Below are positions 35,227 through 44,207 of a DNA stretch of 64,000 bases, in pieces; positions within the stretch are counted from its first letter, which is position 1; each line of letters opens with the position of its first letter. The notes beneath the pieces are model-generated. The model saw nothing but the letters and a program-made list of their open reading frames with translations, ran no database searches and was not told the origin of the DNA. This DNA is from VXNE01 sp963665455. GTDB taxonomy: Bacteria; Pseudomonadota; Gammaproteobacteria; Pseudomonadales; Azotimanducaceae. Made by a program: the position numbers and the translations under genes. The stretch spans positions 4,154,001 to 4,218,000 of the forward strand of contig OY762279.1 of assembly GCA_963665455.1 (NCBI GenBank). The letters run 5' to 3'.

Positions 35227-36441
35227 GTGACGAGGACCAACGACCTAGCGCTCAAGGAGCGCGCCCGCCGCGTGCTTCCGAACGGCATGTACGGCCACAT
35301 GGCGGTGCATCCGCGGTTGCCAGAGGACTATCCGCAGTTCTTCGAGCGCGCCTCCGGCTGCCGCATGTGGGACGTGGACGGCAACGAGTACATCGACTTC
35401 ATGTGCTCCTACGGGCCGATGATCGCGGGCTATGGCAACCCGCGCATCCGCGCCGCGGCCGACGCCCAGCGCGACAAGCTCGACGTGGCCGACGGACCGC
35501 CCGCGGCCTTGGTGGACCTCGCGGAGAAGTTCACGCGGCAGATCAGCCACGCCGAGTGGGCCGTGTTCGCGAAGAACGGCAACGACGCGACCACCGTGTG
35601 CAACATGATCGCCCGTGGGCACGCCGGGAAGCGCAAGATCCTCGTCGGCTCCACCGCGTACCACGGCTCCCAGCCCTGGGCGAACCGCATGTCGCCGGGC
35701 ACGCCCGAAGAGGAGCACGTGCACTACCCCACCTATGTCTTCAACGATGTCGAGAGCCTGACGGCGGCCGCCGAAGCGGCGTCGGGGGACGTCGCGGGCA
35801 TCATCGTCTCGGGCTACAAGCACGACGTGCCGCATACGCAGGAACTCGTCGATCCCGCGTTCGCCCGCGCCGCGCGCGAGATCTGCGACGCCGAGGGCGC
35901 GGCGCTCATCCTCGACGACGTGCGCAGCGGCCTGCGGCTGTCCCTCGACGCAAGCTGGTCCGAGTTCGGCATCCAGCCGGACCTTTCCGCCTGGGGCAAG
36001 GCCATCGCCAACGGCGAGCCGCTCGCCGCGGTGCTCGGCAGCGGCCCCTACCGCGAGGCCGCGGAGAAGGTCTTCTACACGGGCTCGTTCTGGTATCAGG
36101 GCGCCCCCTTCGCGGCGTCCATCGAGACCCTGGACGTGCTCAACGAGATGGACGGCCCGCGCCACATGGAACGGGTCGGCCAGCAACTGCGCGACGGCCT
36201 CTACGAACAGGCGCAGCGGCACGGCCATGGCATCCACCAGAGTGGCCCGCCGCAGATGCCGCTGATCCAGTTCGAGGAGGACAAGGACCGCTCGCGGGCC
36301 TCCGCCTTCTGTAGCAACGCGCTGCGCCATGGCGTGTATCTGCATCCGTGGCACAACATGTTCCTGTCCGTGGCGCACACCGAGTCCGACATCGCCCAAG
36401 CACTGGAGGGTACGGACAAGGCCTTCGCCGAACTCGGCTGA
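35227..36441 (+). CDS. Class III aminotransferase / glutamate-1-semialdehyde mutase-like PLP enzyme
   Basis: 404-aa fold-type I PLP enzyme. GCRMWDVDGNEYIDFMCSYGPMIAGYGNP is the class III start; LILDDVRSGLRL holds the PLP-ring Asp; the Schiff-base Lys is in LSAWGKAIANGEP. It resembles HemL-like mutases, but at 404 aa is shorter than HemL (about 430) and the genome context is unrelated to heme. It probably transaminates a secondary substrate. Divergent from the LLM gene with 80 bp between. Confidence 0.85.
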   Translation: MTRTNDLALKERARRVLPNGMYGHMAVHPRLPEDYPQFFERASGCRMWDVDGNEYIDFMCSYGPMIAGYGNPRIRAAADAQRDKLDVADGPPAALVDLAEKFTRQISHAEWAVFAKNGNDATTVCNMIARGHAGKRKILVGSTAYHGSQPWANRMSPGTPEEEHVHYPTYVFNDVESLTAAAEAASGDVAGIIVSGYKHDVPHTQELVDPAFARAAREICDAEGAALILDDVRSGLRLSLDASWSEFGIQPDLSAWGKAIANGEPLAAVLGSGPYREAAEKVFYTGSFWYQGAPFAASIETLDVLNEMDGPRHMERVGQQLRDGLYEQAQRHGHGIHQSGPPQMPLIQFEEDKDRSRASAFCSNALRHGVYLHPWHNMFLSVAHTESDIAQALEGTDKAFAELG

Positions 36442-36474
36442 GGCGGCTTCCGGCCGCCCACCGAGCACGCCGGC

Positions 36475-37749
36475 ATGAGTGGCGCACGGCCCATCGCCCG
36501 GTTGTCGAAGCCCTTCGACGTCACGGTCACCCTGCCGGGCAGCAAGTCCATCGCGCTACGCCAACTGCTGATCTCCGCGCTCGCGGAGGGTTCGTCCACG
36601 TTGCGCGGCGTGCCCCGGTGCGACGACGTGGACGAGATGACGGGGGCGCTAAGGCAGTTCGGGGTCGCAGTGGCCGAGACGGGGCCGTCCCGGATCACGG
36701 TCGAGCCACCCGCAGCGTTCCGCACCGGCGAAGTCCACGTCCGCCTCGGCTTGAGCGGCGTCTCCCTCCGGCTACTGCTCGCGCTGGCCGCGCTGCGCTC
36801 CGACCTGACGCACCTGGACGGGAGGCCTCCGCTAAGGGAGCGTCCGAACCACGACTTGATCGACGCCCTAGAGGAACTCGGTTGCGCGACCACTGCCGTG
36901 GACGGTGGGCATCTTCCCATCACGGTGCGCGGGCCTGGAGCACCGGCAGTAGATGTGTCCATCGGCACCAGTGTGTCGAGCCAGCCGCTCTCCGGCCTGC
37001 TCCTCGTCGCGCCAAGGTTGCCGCATGGGCTGACGATCCACCTCAAGGACGACCTCGTGTCCGCGTCGTACGTCGCGATTACCCGCAACGAGATGGCGCG
37101 CCGGGGGGTGGCCGTGGAACCCATCGGCGAACGTACCCTCCGCGTTCCGCCGCAGCACTATGCCGGCGGGACAGCGGCCATTGAGGGCGATGCGTCCGCC
37201 GCGACCTATCACGCGGCGCTCGCGACGTTGCACGCCTCCACGGTCCAGATCGACAACCTGGGCACCTCGACCACCCAGGGCGACTTCGCGTTCTTCGCGC
37301 TGTGCGAACGGCTCGGCGCGTCGGTGCGGGCGCACGAGGACCGCGTCACGATCACGGGGCCGCGGACGCTTCGCGCGCTCGACACCGTGGACATGGAGTC
37401 CATGCCGGATGCCGCACCCACGTTGATGACCATGGCCCCCTTTCTGCCAGGCCCCTTGCGCATCACCGGGCTTTCGACCCTCCGTCACAAGGAGTGCGAC
37501 CGCATCGCCTGTCCCGCCGGGGAGTTGCGCAAGGCGGGCGTATCCGTCGAGGAGGGGCCGGACTGGATCGCCATCGCCCCGGCGTCCGAACCCCGTCCCG
37601 CACGCTTCGAGACCTTCGAGGACCATCGCATGGCCATGGCGTTCGCCGTGTTCGCGAGCAAGGTGGGGAGATGCGAAATCGCCGATCCGGGCTGCGTCGC
37701 AAAGACGTACGCGGACTACTGGCGGGACTTCGAGCGCGTCTACGGCTAG
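36475..37749 (+). CDS. aroA: 3-phosphoshikimate 1-carboxyvinyltransferase (EPSP synthase)
   Basis: 424-aa EPSP synthase, the sixth step of chorismate synthesis (cytoplasm). LPGSKSIALR keeps the Lys, Ser and Arg of the PEP/S3P site; SSQPLSGLLL, EGDASAATY, SMPDAAPTL (catalytic Asp), RHKECDR, DHRMAMAF and CVAKTYADY (Lys) follow in order. Divergence is seen where GNAGT is usual: the sequence is GLSGVSLRLL, so the Asn and Thr beside the PEP site are replaced. It starts 33 bp after the PLP enzyme and is not in a classic aro cluster. Confidence 0.88.
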   Translation: MSGARPIARLSKPFDVTVTLPGSKSIALRQLLISALAEGSSTLRGVPRCDDVDEMTGALRQFGVAVAETGPSRITVEPPAAFRTGEVHVRLGLSGVSLRLLLALAALRSDLTHLDGRPPLRERPNHDLIDALEELGCATTAVDGGHLPITVRGPGAPAVDVSIGTSVSSQPLSGLLLVAPRLPHGLTIHLKDDLVSASYVAITRNEMARRGVAVEPIGERTLRVPPQHYAGGTAAIEGDASAATYHAALATLHASTVQIDNLGTSTTQGDFAFFALCERLGASVRAHEDRVTITGPRTLRALDTVDMESMPDAAPTLMTMAPFLPGPLRITGLSTLRHKECDRIACPAGELRKAGVSVEEGPDWIAIAPASEPRPARFETFEDHRMAMAFAVFASKVGRCEIADPGCVAKTYADYWRDFERVYG

Positions 37750-37784
37750 CGCTCCGCGTCCCCGGACGGGCCGGGCGGCTTGAA

Positions 37785-37790
37785 TATAAT
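37785..37790 (+). promoter_or_regulatory. Consensus -10 element before the DUF3604 gene
   Basis: A perfect TATAAT, preceded by TGAA, sits 40 bp upstream of the ATG at 37830 in an otherwise GC-rich spacer. The -35 position shows no good hexamer (about CCGGAC), so it would act as a -10-dominated promoter. It follows the aroA stop by 36 bp. Confidence 0.4.
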
Positions 37791-37829
37791 CCCGCGCCAT
37801 TCCGTTCCCGGCCACATGGAGCTTCCGCG

Positions 37830-40412
37830 ATGCCAACCCCCCGGCGATGCCGTCTTGTCTGCCATACGCTGGCCCTCGTCCTTGCCCTCGGCGCCGCGGC
37901 GCAACCCGAGGACTACCTGGACGCCGAGCTACGCGCCCGCGTCGAGCAGCTCAAGGCGGACCTGGCCGAAGCATCGACCAACGCAACCAACGCACGCGAG
38001 CGGGCCGACACGCTGTGGGACTGGGCCAACGCCTGGGCGCTGAGCGGCCGCTACCTGCCGGTCAACCTGACGACCGCCGCCCACCGGTACGCGATTTCCA
38101 CAGACGCGGGCATGCGGGCGATCGAAGCCTATGTGGGGGAACTGGCCCTACTCGACGAACAACCGGACGCGATTGGCACCCTCACCGCCGACACCGGCCC
38201 CTTCGAAGCCCGTTCCTGGGCGACGTTCACGCAGACTTGGCAAGTGGGCTCGCAAGACGTCACCCCAGCCGGCGGCATCGCCGTCCCCCCGCACTTCATG
38301 GCGAACCACGGCACCTTCCAGGCCGACGACCCGGCCGGCGACAACTACATCTCCATCGCCAGTTCCAACGCCGATGCGAAGTTCGTGGTGGACGCCGTGC
38401 CCCTGGCCGGCATGCACGGTGGTTTCCGGGGCGCCCGACCCGTCCTGTTTTTCCGGCTCGACGAGGGCAGACTCCGTTCCGGCGACACGGTGACGGTGAC
38501 CTACGGCGACCGCTCCGGCGGCGGCCGCGGCTTGCTGATGCCGACCTTCTCCAGCGACCGCATGCCATTCCCCTTGTACGTCGCATTCTTCAACATCCGA
38601 TTCCCCGGCGCCGAGCCAGCCGCACCGCCCCTCTTCTCCCTGCCCATCCAACCCATCCGCGTGACCGGCACGGAAATCGCGGGCGTCCACGCCTTCGCCC
38701 CCTCCGTCGTCCGGCCCGACGAACCCTTCGACATCGCCATCCGCGCCGAGGACCGCTTCCGCAACCGCGCCCAGCCCCCCTACCCCGGCTGGCGCGTGTA
38801 CGCGAACGGGGGCGGCTTCGCCGACGTGCCGGCGGGCGAGGACGCCATCGCCGTGCTGCGCGACGTGCGTTTCGCCGAGCCGGGCGTCTATCGCATCTCC
38901 CTCGCCGCCCTGGATGGCTCCGAGATCGTCGGCAAGGGCAACCCGGTACTCGTTTCCGCCGACGCGCCCCGCGTCTACTGGGGCGACACCCACGGCCACT
39001 CCGGCTTCGCCGAAGGCATCGGCACGCCGGAGCGCTTCATGACCTGGGCGAAGGAGGACGCACGCCTCGACTTCGTGACCCACTCCGAGCACGACATCTG
39101 GTTGGACGACCACGAGTGGGAGGTGCTCAAGCGCAACGTCGCCGACTTCTCCGAGGAGGGACGCTTCGCCGCCTATCTCGGCTACGAATGGAGTTCCCGG
39201 AATCGCTTCGGCGGCCACCACAACGTGCTCTTCCGCACGCCCGAGGGCCGCGTCCGCATCCCGGTGCAGTTCTATCCCACCCTTTCGGATCTCTACTTCG
39301 GCCTGCGGGAACACAACGACCCCGCGGACGTCGTCGTGATCCCCCACGCCCACCAGGCCGGCAACTACCGGCTGAGCGACCCGAAGCTCGAGCCCATCAT
39401 CGAGATCATGTCGCAGCACGGCACCTTCGAGTGGTTCGCCAAGGCGTACCTGCGCCACGGCCAGCAGATCGGCTTCACGGCGGCCAGCGACAACCACCTC
39501 AGCCAACCGGGCTACACCGCGCCCCGAGGCAGTGGCCTCGCCCAGCGCGGCGGGCTCGGCGCCGTGCTCGCGGCGGAACACTCCCGCGACGCCATCTTCG
39601 ATGGACTCAAGGCCGCCCGCGCCTACGCCACCACCGGCGACCGGATCATCATGGACGTGACCCTGAACGGCGCCACCATGGGCCAGCGCATACCGTTCAC
39701 GGAGGAACGCAACATCCATGCCCGGATCGTGACGACCGCCCCCATCGACACCGTAACCATCGTGAAGAACGGCGACGACATCTGGTGGCGCGACTACGGC
39801 ACGCCGACCGACTACGGCTTCGGACAGACCGAACTCCTCGACGTGACCTTCGAGTCCCCCGCCGTACCCATGCACAAGGGCGACAACCCCCGCGGCTGGC
39901 GGCCGTGGAGCGGGACGCTCGAAGTGGAGGGCGCGACCCTCGTCGATGCCGTCCTGACCGACCTCGTCAATCCCGACATGCAGCGTTTCGAACTCGATGA
40001 GTCGGGCATCGTCCACTTCTCGACCATCACCCGCGGCGACACCAGCTCCGTCCGCCTCACCCTCACCGAGATCGAAAAGGACGCCCAGGTGCGCGTCGTC
40101 CTAGAGGAGGGCACCGAAGTTGGCGCGGGGCCCCCGATCTTCCGCGCCCATGCCACGCTACCGGCCGCGACGGTGGAACTGCCGCTCTCCCAGCTATGGA
40201 GCGGCGCCGTCGAACACAAGCTGCCCTTCGACATCTACGAGGACACGGTGACCCTACGCCGCATCCGCACCAACGGCCCCGACGACATCGAGTTCGACTT
40301 CGAGGAAACCGGGACGATCCACGGCGACTACTACTACGTGCGCGTGAAGCAGGTGGACGAGGCGATAGCGTGGTCGAGCCCGGTTTGGGTGGGGGGGTAT
40401 CCGAATCGGTAG
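37830..40412 (+). CDS. DUF3604 domain protein with signal peptide (PHP-like)
   Basis: 860-aa exported protein. The first ~30 residues (MPTPRRCRL then VCHTLALVLALGAAAQ) form a signal peptide. The DUF3604 core begins near residue 390 with VYWGDTHGHSGFAEG and HSEHDIW, His/Asp motifs like those of PHP metallohydrolases, and later has HAHQAGNYR and TAASDNH. Such proteins are common in marine and sponge-associated bacteria; a phosphoesterase-like hydrolase role is likely but not shown. The start was set at 37830 because the signal peptide begins there; the frame is open upstream into aroA. Confidence 0.85.
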   Translation: MPTPRRCRLVCHTLALVLALGAAAQPEDYLDAELRARVEQLKADLAEASTNATNARERADTLWDWANAWALSGRYLPVNLTTAAHRYAISTDAGMRAIEAYVGELALLDEQPDAIGTLTADTGPFEARSWATFTQTWQVGSQDVTPAGGIAVPPHFMANHGTFQADDPAGDNYISIASSNADAKFVVDAVPLAGMHGGFRGARPVLFFRLDEGRLRSGDTVTVTYGDRSGGGRGLLMPTFSSDRMPFPLYVAFFNIRFPGAEPAAPPLFSLPIQPIRVTGTEIAGVHAFAPSVVRPDEPFDIAIRAEDRFRNRAQPPYPGWRVYANGGGFADVPAGEDAIAVLRDVRFAEPGVYRISLAALDGSEIVGKGNPVLVSADAPRVYWGDTHGHSGFAEGIGTPERFMTWAKEDARLDFVTHSEHDIWLDDHEWEVLKRNVADFSEEGRFAAYLGYEWSSRNRFGGHHNVLFRTPEGRVRIPVQFYPTLSDLYFGLREHNDPADVVVIPHAHQAGNYRLSDPKLEPIIEIMSQHGTFEWFAKAYLRHGQQIGFTAASDNHLSQPGYTAPRGSGLAQRGGLGAVLAAEHSRDAIFDGLKAARAYATTGDRIIMDVTLNGATMGQRIPFTEERNIHARIVTTAPIDTVTIVKNGDDIWWRDYGTPTDYGFGQTELLDVTFESPAVPMHKGDNPRGWRPWSGTLEVEGATLVDAVLTDLVNPDMQRFELDESGIVHFSTITRGDTSSVRLTLTEIEKDAQVRVVLEEGTEVGAGPPIFRAHATLPAATVELPLSQLWSGAVEHKLPFDIYEDTVTLRRIRTNGPDDIEFDFEETGTIHGDYYYVRVKQVDEAIAWSSPVWVGGYPNR

Positions 40413-40539
40413 GGGGGTAAGCTGCGGCGCGGGGCGAGCTCTCGCCACATCGCATGGTCGTGGCCTCTCCGCCACCGGCCAACTGAAACCTCCCACTTCC
40501 GGCCGTCGCCGAGCGCATTCGTGCTATCCATGAGTGCTT

Positions 40540-40556
40540 CCCTGCGGGATGCAGGG
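40540..40556 (-). terminator. Small hairpin just beyond the distal end of the CRISPR array
   Basis: CCCTGC (40540-40545) pairs with GCAGGG (40551-40556) across a 5-nt loop, the same loop size as the repeat hairpin. It directly follows the last repeat in the direction of array transcription, so it may help terminate the precursor or be a decayed repeat stem. The rest of 40413-40560 shows nothing else. Confidence 0.35.
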
Positions 40557-40559
40557 CTT

Positions 40560-43500
40560 GCTTCAATGAGGCCCTCGCAAAAGCGAGGGACGACGCGGCC
40601 AGCAAGCCGAACCCGCCGAGGATGAACTTGCTTCAATGAGGCCCTCGCGCAAAGCGAGGGATGACCCCCCACGGCGCCATCGAGGTTGACGCAAATTCGG
40701 TCCTTCAATGAGGCCCTCGCGCAAAGCGAGGGATGACGACCGGGCCACCGTGACCGGCACCGGCACCCACGCGAACCTTCAATGAGGCCCTCGCGCAAAG
40801 CGAGGGATGACCACCGCCAACGCCACTGCTCTCACGGTTGTCGCCTCCCTTCAATGAGGCCCTCGCGCAAAGCGAGGGATGACACCGCCCGACCGCGTGG
40901 ACGTCCTACCAAGGGCAACCTTCAATGAGGCCCTCGCGCAAAGCGAGGGATGACGCGGAGCCGTCCCCGCGGTCGGACATGACCCACAGCAGCCTTCAAT
41001 GAGGCCCTCGCGCAAAGCGAGGGATGACGTCCTACAACAAGGACATGACGAAGGGCTACATCTCGCCTTCAATGAGGCCCTCGCGCAAAGCGAGGGATGA
41101 CAAGCGACAACCTGCACGTTGCCTTTTGGCCCTTCGCCCTTCAATGAGGCCCTCGCGCAAAGCGAGGGATGACGTGGCAATCGGTGGACCGAGCGGGGCA
41201 CCGATCTCCCTTCAATGAGGCCCTCGCGCAAAGCGAGGGATGACGCTCCGCCTGCGGGGCGGTGTCCGAGATGATGAGCGCCCTTCAATGAGGCCCTCGC
41301 GCAAAGCGAGGGATGACTCGTAGTGCGCCAGGCGCGCCACCACGCGCCGCAGCCTTCAATGAGGCCCTCGCGCAAAGCGAGGGATGACGACATGGCCGGC
41401 AAGTGGCTGCCGCCCGGCTTCGCGCCCCTTCAATGAGGCCCTCGCGCAAAGCGAGGGATGACAAGGCGCACGAGCAGACGCGGTGGGCGTTGCTCGGCCT
41501 TCAATGAGGCCCTCGCGCAAAGCGAGGGATGACCCGCGAGCAGCAACGCTACCTTCAGGAGAGCCAACACTTCAATGAGGCCCTCGCGCAAAGCGAGGGA
41601 TGACGGCATACATGTCCACCGGCAGCGCCTCCGGCGCCGTACTTCAATGAGGCCCTCGCGCAAAGCGAGGGATGACGTGCCGGCGAGCTCGGGATCGAGG
41701 GGCGCCTTGTACCCACTTCAATGAGGCCCTCGCGCAAAGCGAGGGATGACTAGCGGCATCATCGGCGCGGTGAACGGCATCGCGAAACTTCAATGAGGCC
41801 CTCGCGCAAAGCGAGGGATGACTGCCCCGAGACCTGTAGAACGTCCAGGACACCTCGCCACTTCAATGAGGCCCTCGCGCAAAGCGAGGGATGACATCGT
41901 GCGGGACTCGTGCAAGGAGGTCGTCTCCGGACTTCAATGAGGCCCTCGCGCAAAGCGAGGGATGACCTGGCGAGCGAGTTCGGTGAGGTGCTCGTGCGGG
42001 TCACTTCAATGAGGCCCTCGCGCAAAGCGAGGGATGACATGAGTCGGCATACCAAGAAGACATAGACTTCCTGACTTCAATGAGGCCCTCGCGCAAAGCG
42101 AGGGATGACCTGGCGCACGGTCGCCGGGCCGCGCTCAAGCTCCTACTTCAATGAGGCCCTCGCGCAAAGCGAGGGATGACGCCGCCGGCGCCCACCCGAG
42201 CGCCGCGTCGGAGCCACTTCAATGAGGCCCTCGCGCAAAGCGAGGGATGACGCGAACGCGACCACGAACAAGTGGGCCGGCCTGCTACTTCAATGAGGCC
42301 CTCGCGCAAAGCGAGGGATGACCGCCACCGGCACCGTCACGACGACGGCGACGTTGTTACTTCAATGAGGCCCTCGCGCAAAGCGAGGGATGACATACCT
42401 CAAGAGCGGCAAGCTCGCGTCCCTCGCCGAACTTCAATGAGGCCCTCGCGCAAAGCGAGGGATGACAAGTACGCGGCCCGATACATGACGTGCAGTACGC
42501 CACTTCAATGAGGCCCTCGCGCAAAGCGAGGGATGACGTGCAGAACATCGAGGACGCGCGGGACAAGTACATACTTCAATGAGGCCCTCGCGCAAAGCGA
42601 GGGATGACACCAGAAGGCGGAGTACCACTGTACCCTAGCATACGAACTTCAATGAGGCCCTCGCGCAAAGCGAGGGATGACCTTTCGGCATCGAGGAAGA
42701 AGAGGAAGAGGAAGAAACTTCAATGAGGCCCTCGCGCAAAGCGAGGGATGACTCCAAGCTAACGCGGCGGCAAGTACGGGACAAGTTACTTCAATGAGGC
42801 CCTCGCGCAAAGCGAGGGATGACGCGTCCGGTCCGTCGTCGTGGTCCGCGTTGGGGAAACTTCAATGAGGCCCTCGCGCAAAGCGAGGGATGACGTGCAT
42901 CTTCCAGACCATTAGCCACGGCTCCGCACACTTCAATGAGGCCCTCGCGCAAAGCGAGGGATGACCTGGCGCACGGTCGCCGCGCAGCGATCAAGCTCTT
43001 ACTTCAATGAGGCCCTCGCGCAAAGCGAGGGATGACATCCCGACGTCAGCGGACCTCCATGGGAGATGGAGACTTCAATGAGGCCCTCGCGCAAAGCGAG
43101 GGATGACCCCCTGTCCAGACCATCAGACGACGCGACCGCCGAGACTTCAATGAGGCCCTCGCGCAAAGCGAGGGATGACCAGGCGATCCTCTGCGGAATC
43201 AGCCATGGCTAGGGGACTTCAATGAGGCCCTCGCGCAAAGCGAGGGATGACGTACCAACCACAGCCGAGCTCTCCTGACTCGGGTAACTTCAATGAGGCC
43301 CTCGCGCAAAGCGAGGGATGACACCCGGGACGGCGACACGATCGCGACTCACTGGATCAGACTTCAATGAGGCCCTCGCGCAAAGCGAGGGATGACTCCG
43401 CAAGCGCCCTCTCGTGGGCACGGTCGATGTTGACTTCAATGAGGCCCTCGCGCAAAGCGAGGGATGACAAGGCATTGTTGCATGGCAAGGTCGTGTCACT

Positions 43501-43684
43501 CGAACTTCAATGAGGCCCTCGCGCAAAGCGAGGGATGACTGAGCGGCGTGGTCCTCAACAACGTCACGACCTACCCACTTCAATGAGGCCCTCGCGCAAA
43601 GCGAGGGATGACGGCCGGCCCGGGATCGTCCGGCAGCTCGACCACCTGACTTCAATGAGGCCCTCGCGCAAAGCGAGGGATGAC
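40560..43684 (-). CRISPR. Type I-G CRISPR array: 44 repeats, 43 spacers
   Basis: Repeat of 36 nt, period 70-74, spacers 34-38 nt, mostly 35. In crRNA sense (reverse strand) a repeat reads GTCAT, stem CCCTCGC, loop TTTGC, stem GCGAGGG, then CCTCATTGAAG plus one variable base; the end forms the usual ATTGAAG-type 5' handle. The leftmost repeat (40560-40594) is degenerate (one base deleted, one substitution), which marks the old, distal end, so transcription runs leftward from a leader at 43685-43887. The last repeat base switches from G/C in the 14 distal repeats to T in the 30 leader-proximal ones. Conservation is otherwise perfect. Confidence 0.98.
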
Positions 43685-43887
43685 GCCGCTCGCGGAATCC
43701 CGCACAGCCAACGGCTCTCCAGTGCCCACCGCGAGCGGTCGGATGGTGGGCCGTTGTCGCGTCACGCCGCGCATGTTCCCAGCGAACGCCGGGTAACGCA
43801 AGCACTTGATTGACAAAGAGCAGTCGGCCGCGCGAGCGGTCCCCAAGCCACGCACCGGCACTCGACCGCTCGCGAACCAGCGGCGGA
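43685..43887 (-). promoter_or_regulatory. CRISPR leader between array and cas2
   Basis: 203 bp flanking the young end of the array. It contains a 10-bp perfect inverted repeat: CCGCTCGCGG (43686-43695), one base after the array, with CCGCGAGCGG (43729-43738). The half-site core GCGAGCGGTC recurs at 43731-43740 and 43832-43841, and inverted (GACCGCTCGC) at 43864-43873. On the reverse strand TTGTCA (43811-43816) is close to a -35 hexamer, without a clear -10. These could be anchoring sites for Cas1-Cas2 or a leader-binding factor. An apparent small frame across it looks incidental. Confidence 0.6.
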
Positions 43888-44187
43888 TCAGATGATCGTG
43901 GGCTCCCGGCTCACCGGAGTGTAGCGCCGTTTGCCGAGCGAGACGACCTTGGGCTCCACCTTGTCCGCCAAGCCCACGTCTACGATGACGACGTGGTCCT
44001 CTCGGTGGTGGATGACGGTATCTAAGTCTGCGACCAGTTCCGCGTGCCGCACCCGTGTCAAGCGGCACTGGAACACCGAAAGCTGCACCCAGTCGCCGTA
44101 GCCATGCATGATCTTGAACACCGATCGCCAACGCTTGGGCTCCGCAATGTCGTAGACCACCAAGTAGAGTCTCTCGTCAGCAGCCAT
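43888..44187 (-). CDS. cas2: CRISPR-associated endonuclease Cas2
   Basis: 99-aa Cas2 of the adaptation complex. RLYLVVYDIAEPKRWRSVFKIMHGYGDWVQLSVFQCRL is split by the ferredoxin-like fold; the conserved Asp is in VVYDI and the QxSVF pattern follows. It dimerises and, with Cas1, inserts new spacers at the leader end. It lies 20 bp downstream of the cas4-cas1 fusion on the same strand. Confidence 0.95.
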   Translation of the reverse strand: MAADERLYLVVYDIAEPKRWRSVFKIMHGYGDWVQLSVFQCRLTRVRHAELVADLDTVIHHREDHVVIVDVGLADKVEPKVVSLGKRRYTPVSREPTII

Positions 44188-44207
44188 TGCACATCCTCCG
44201 ATAGGCG

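Noticed and set aside
40334..43805. Several apparent proteins with repeated SLALREGLIE or HPSLCARASLK units
   Set aside because: They are translations of the CRISPR repeats and spacers, not genes.
43652..44131. Frame of 159 aa across the leader and cas2
   Set aside because: Antisense-free but in the wrong frame of cas2 and including a repeat; no conserved pattern.
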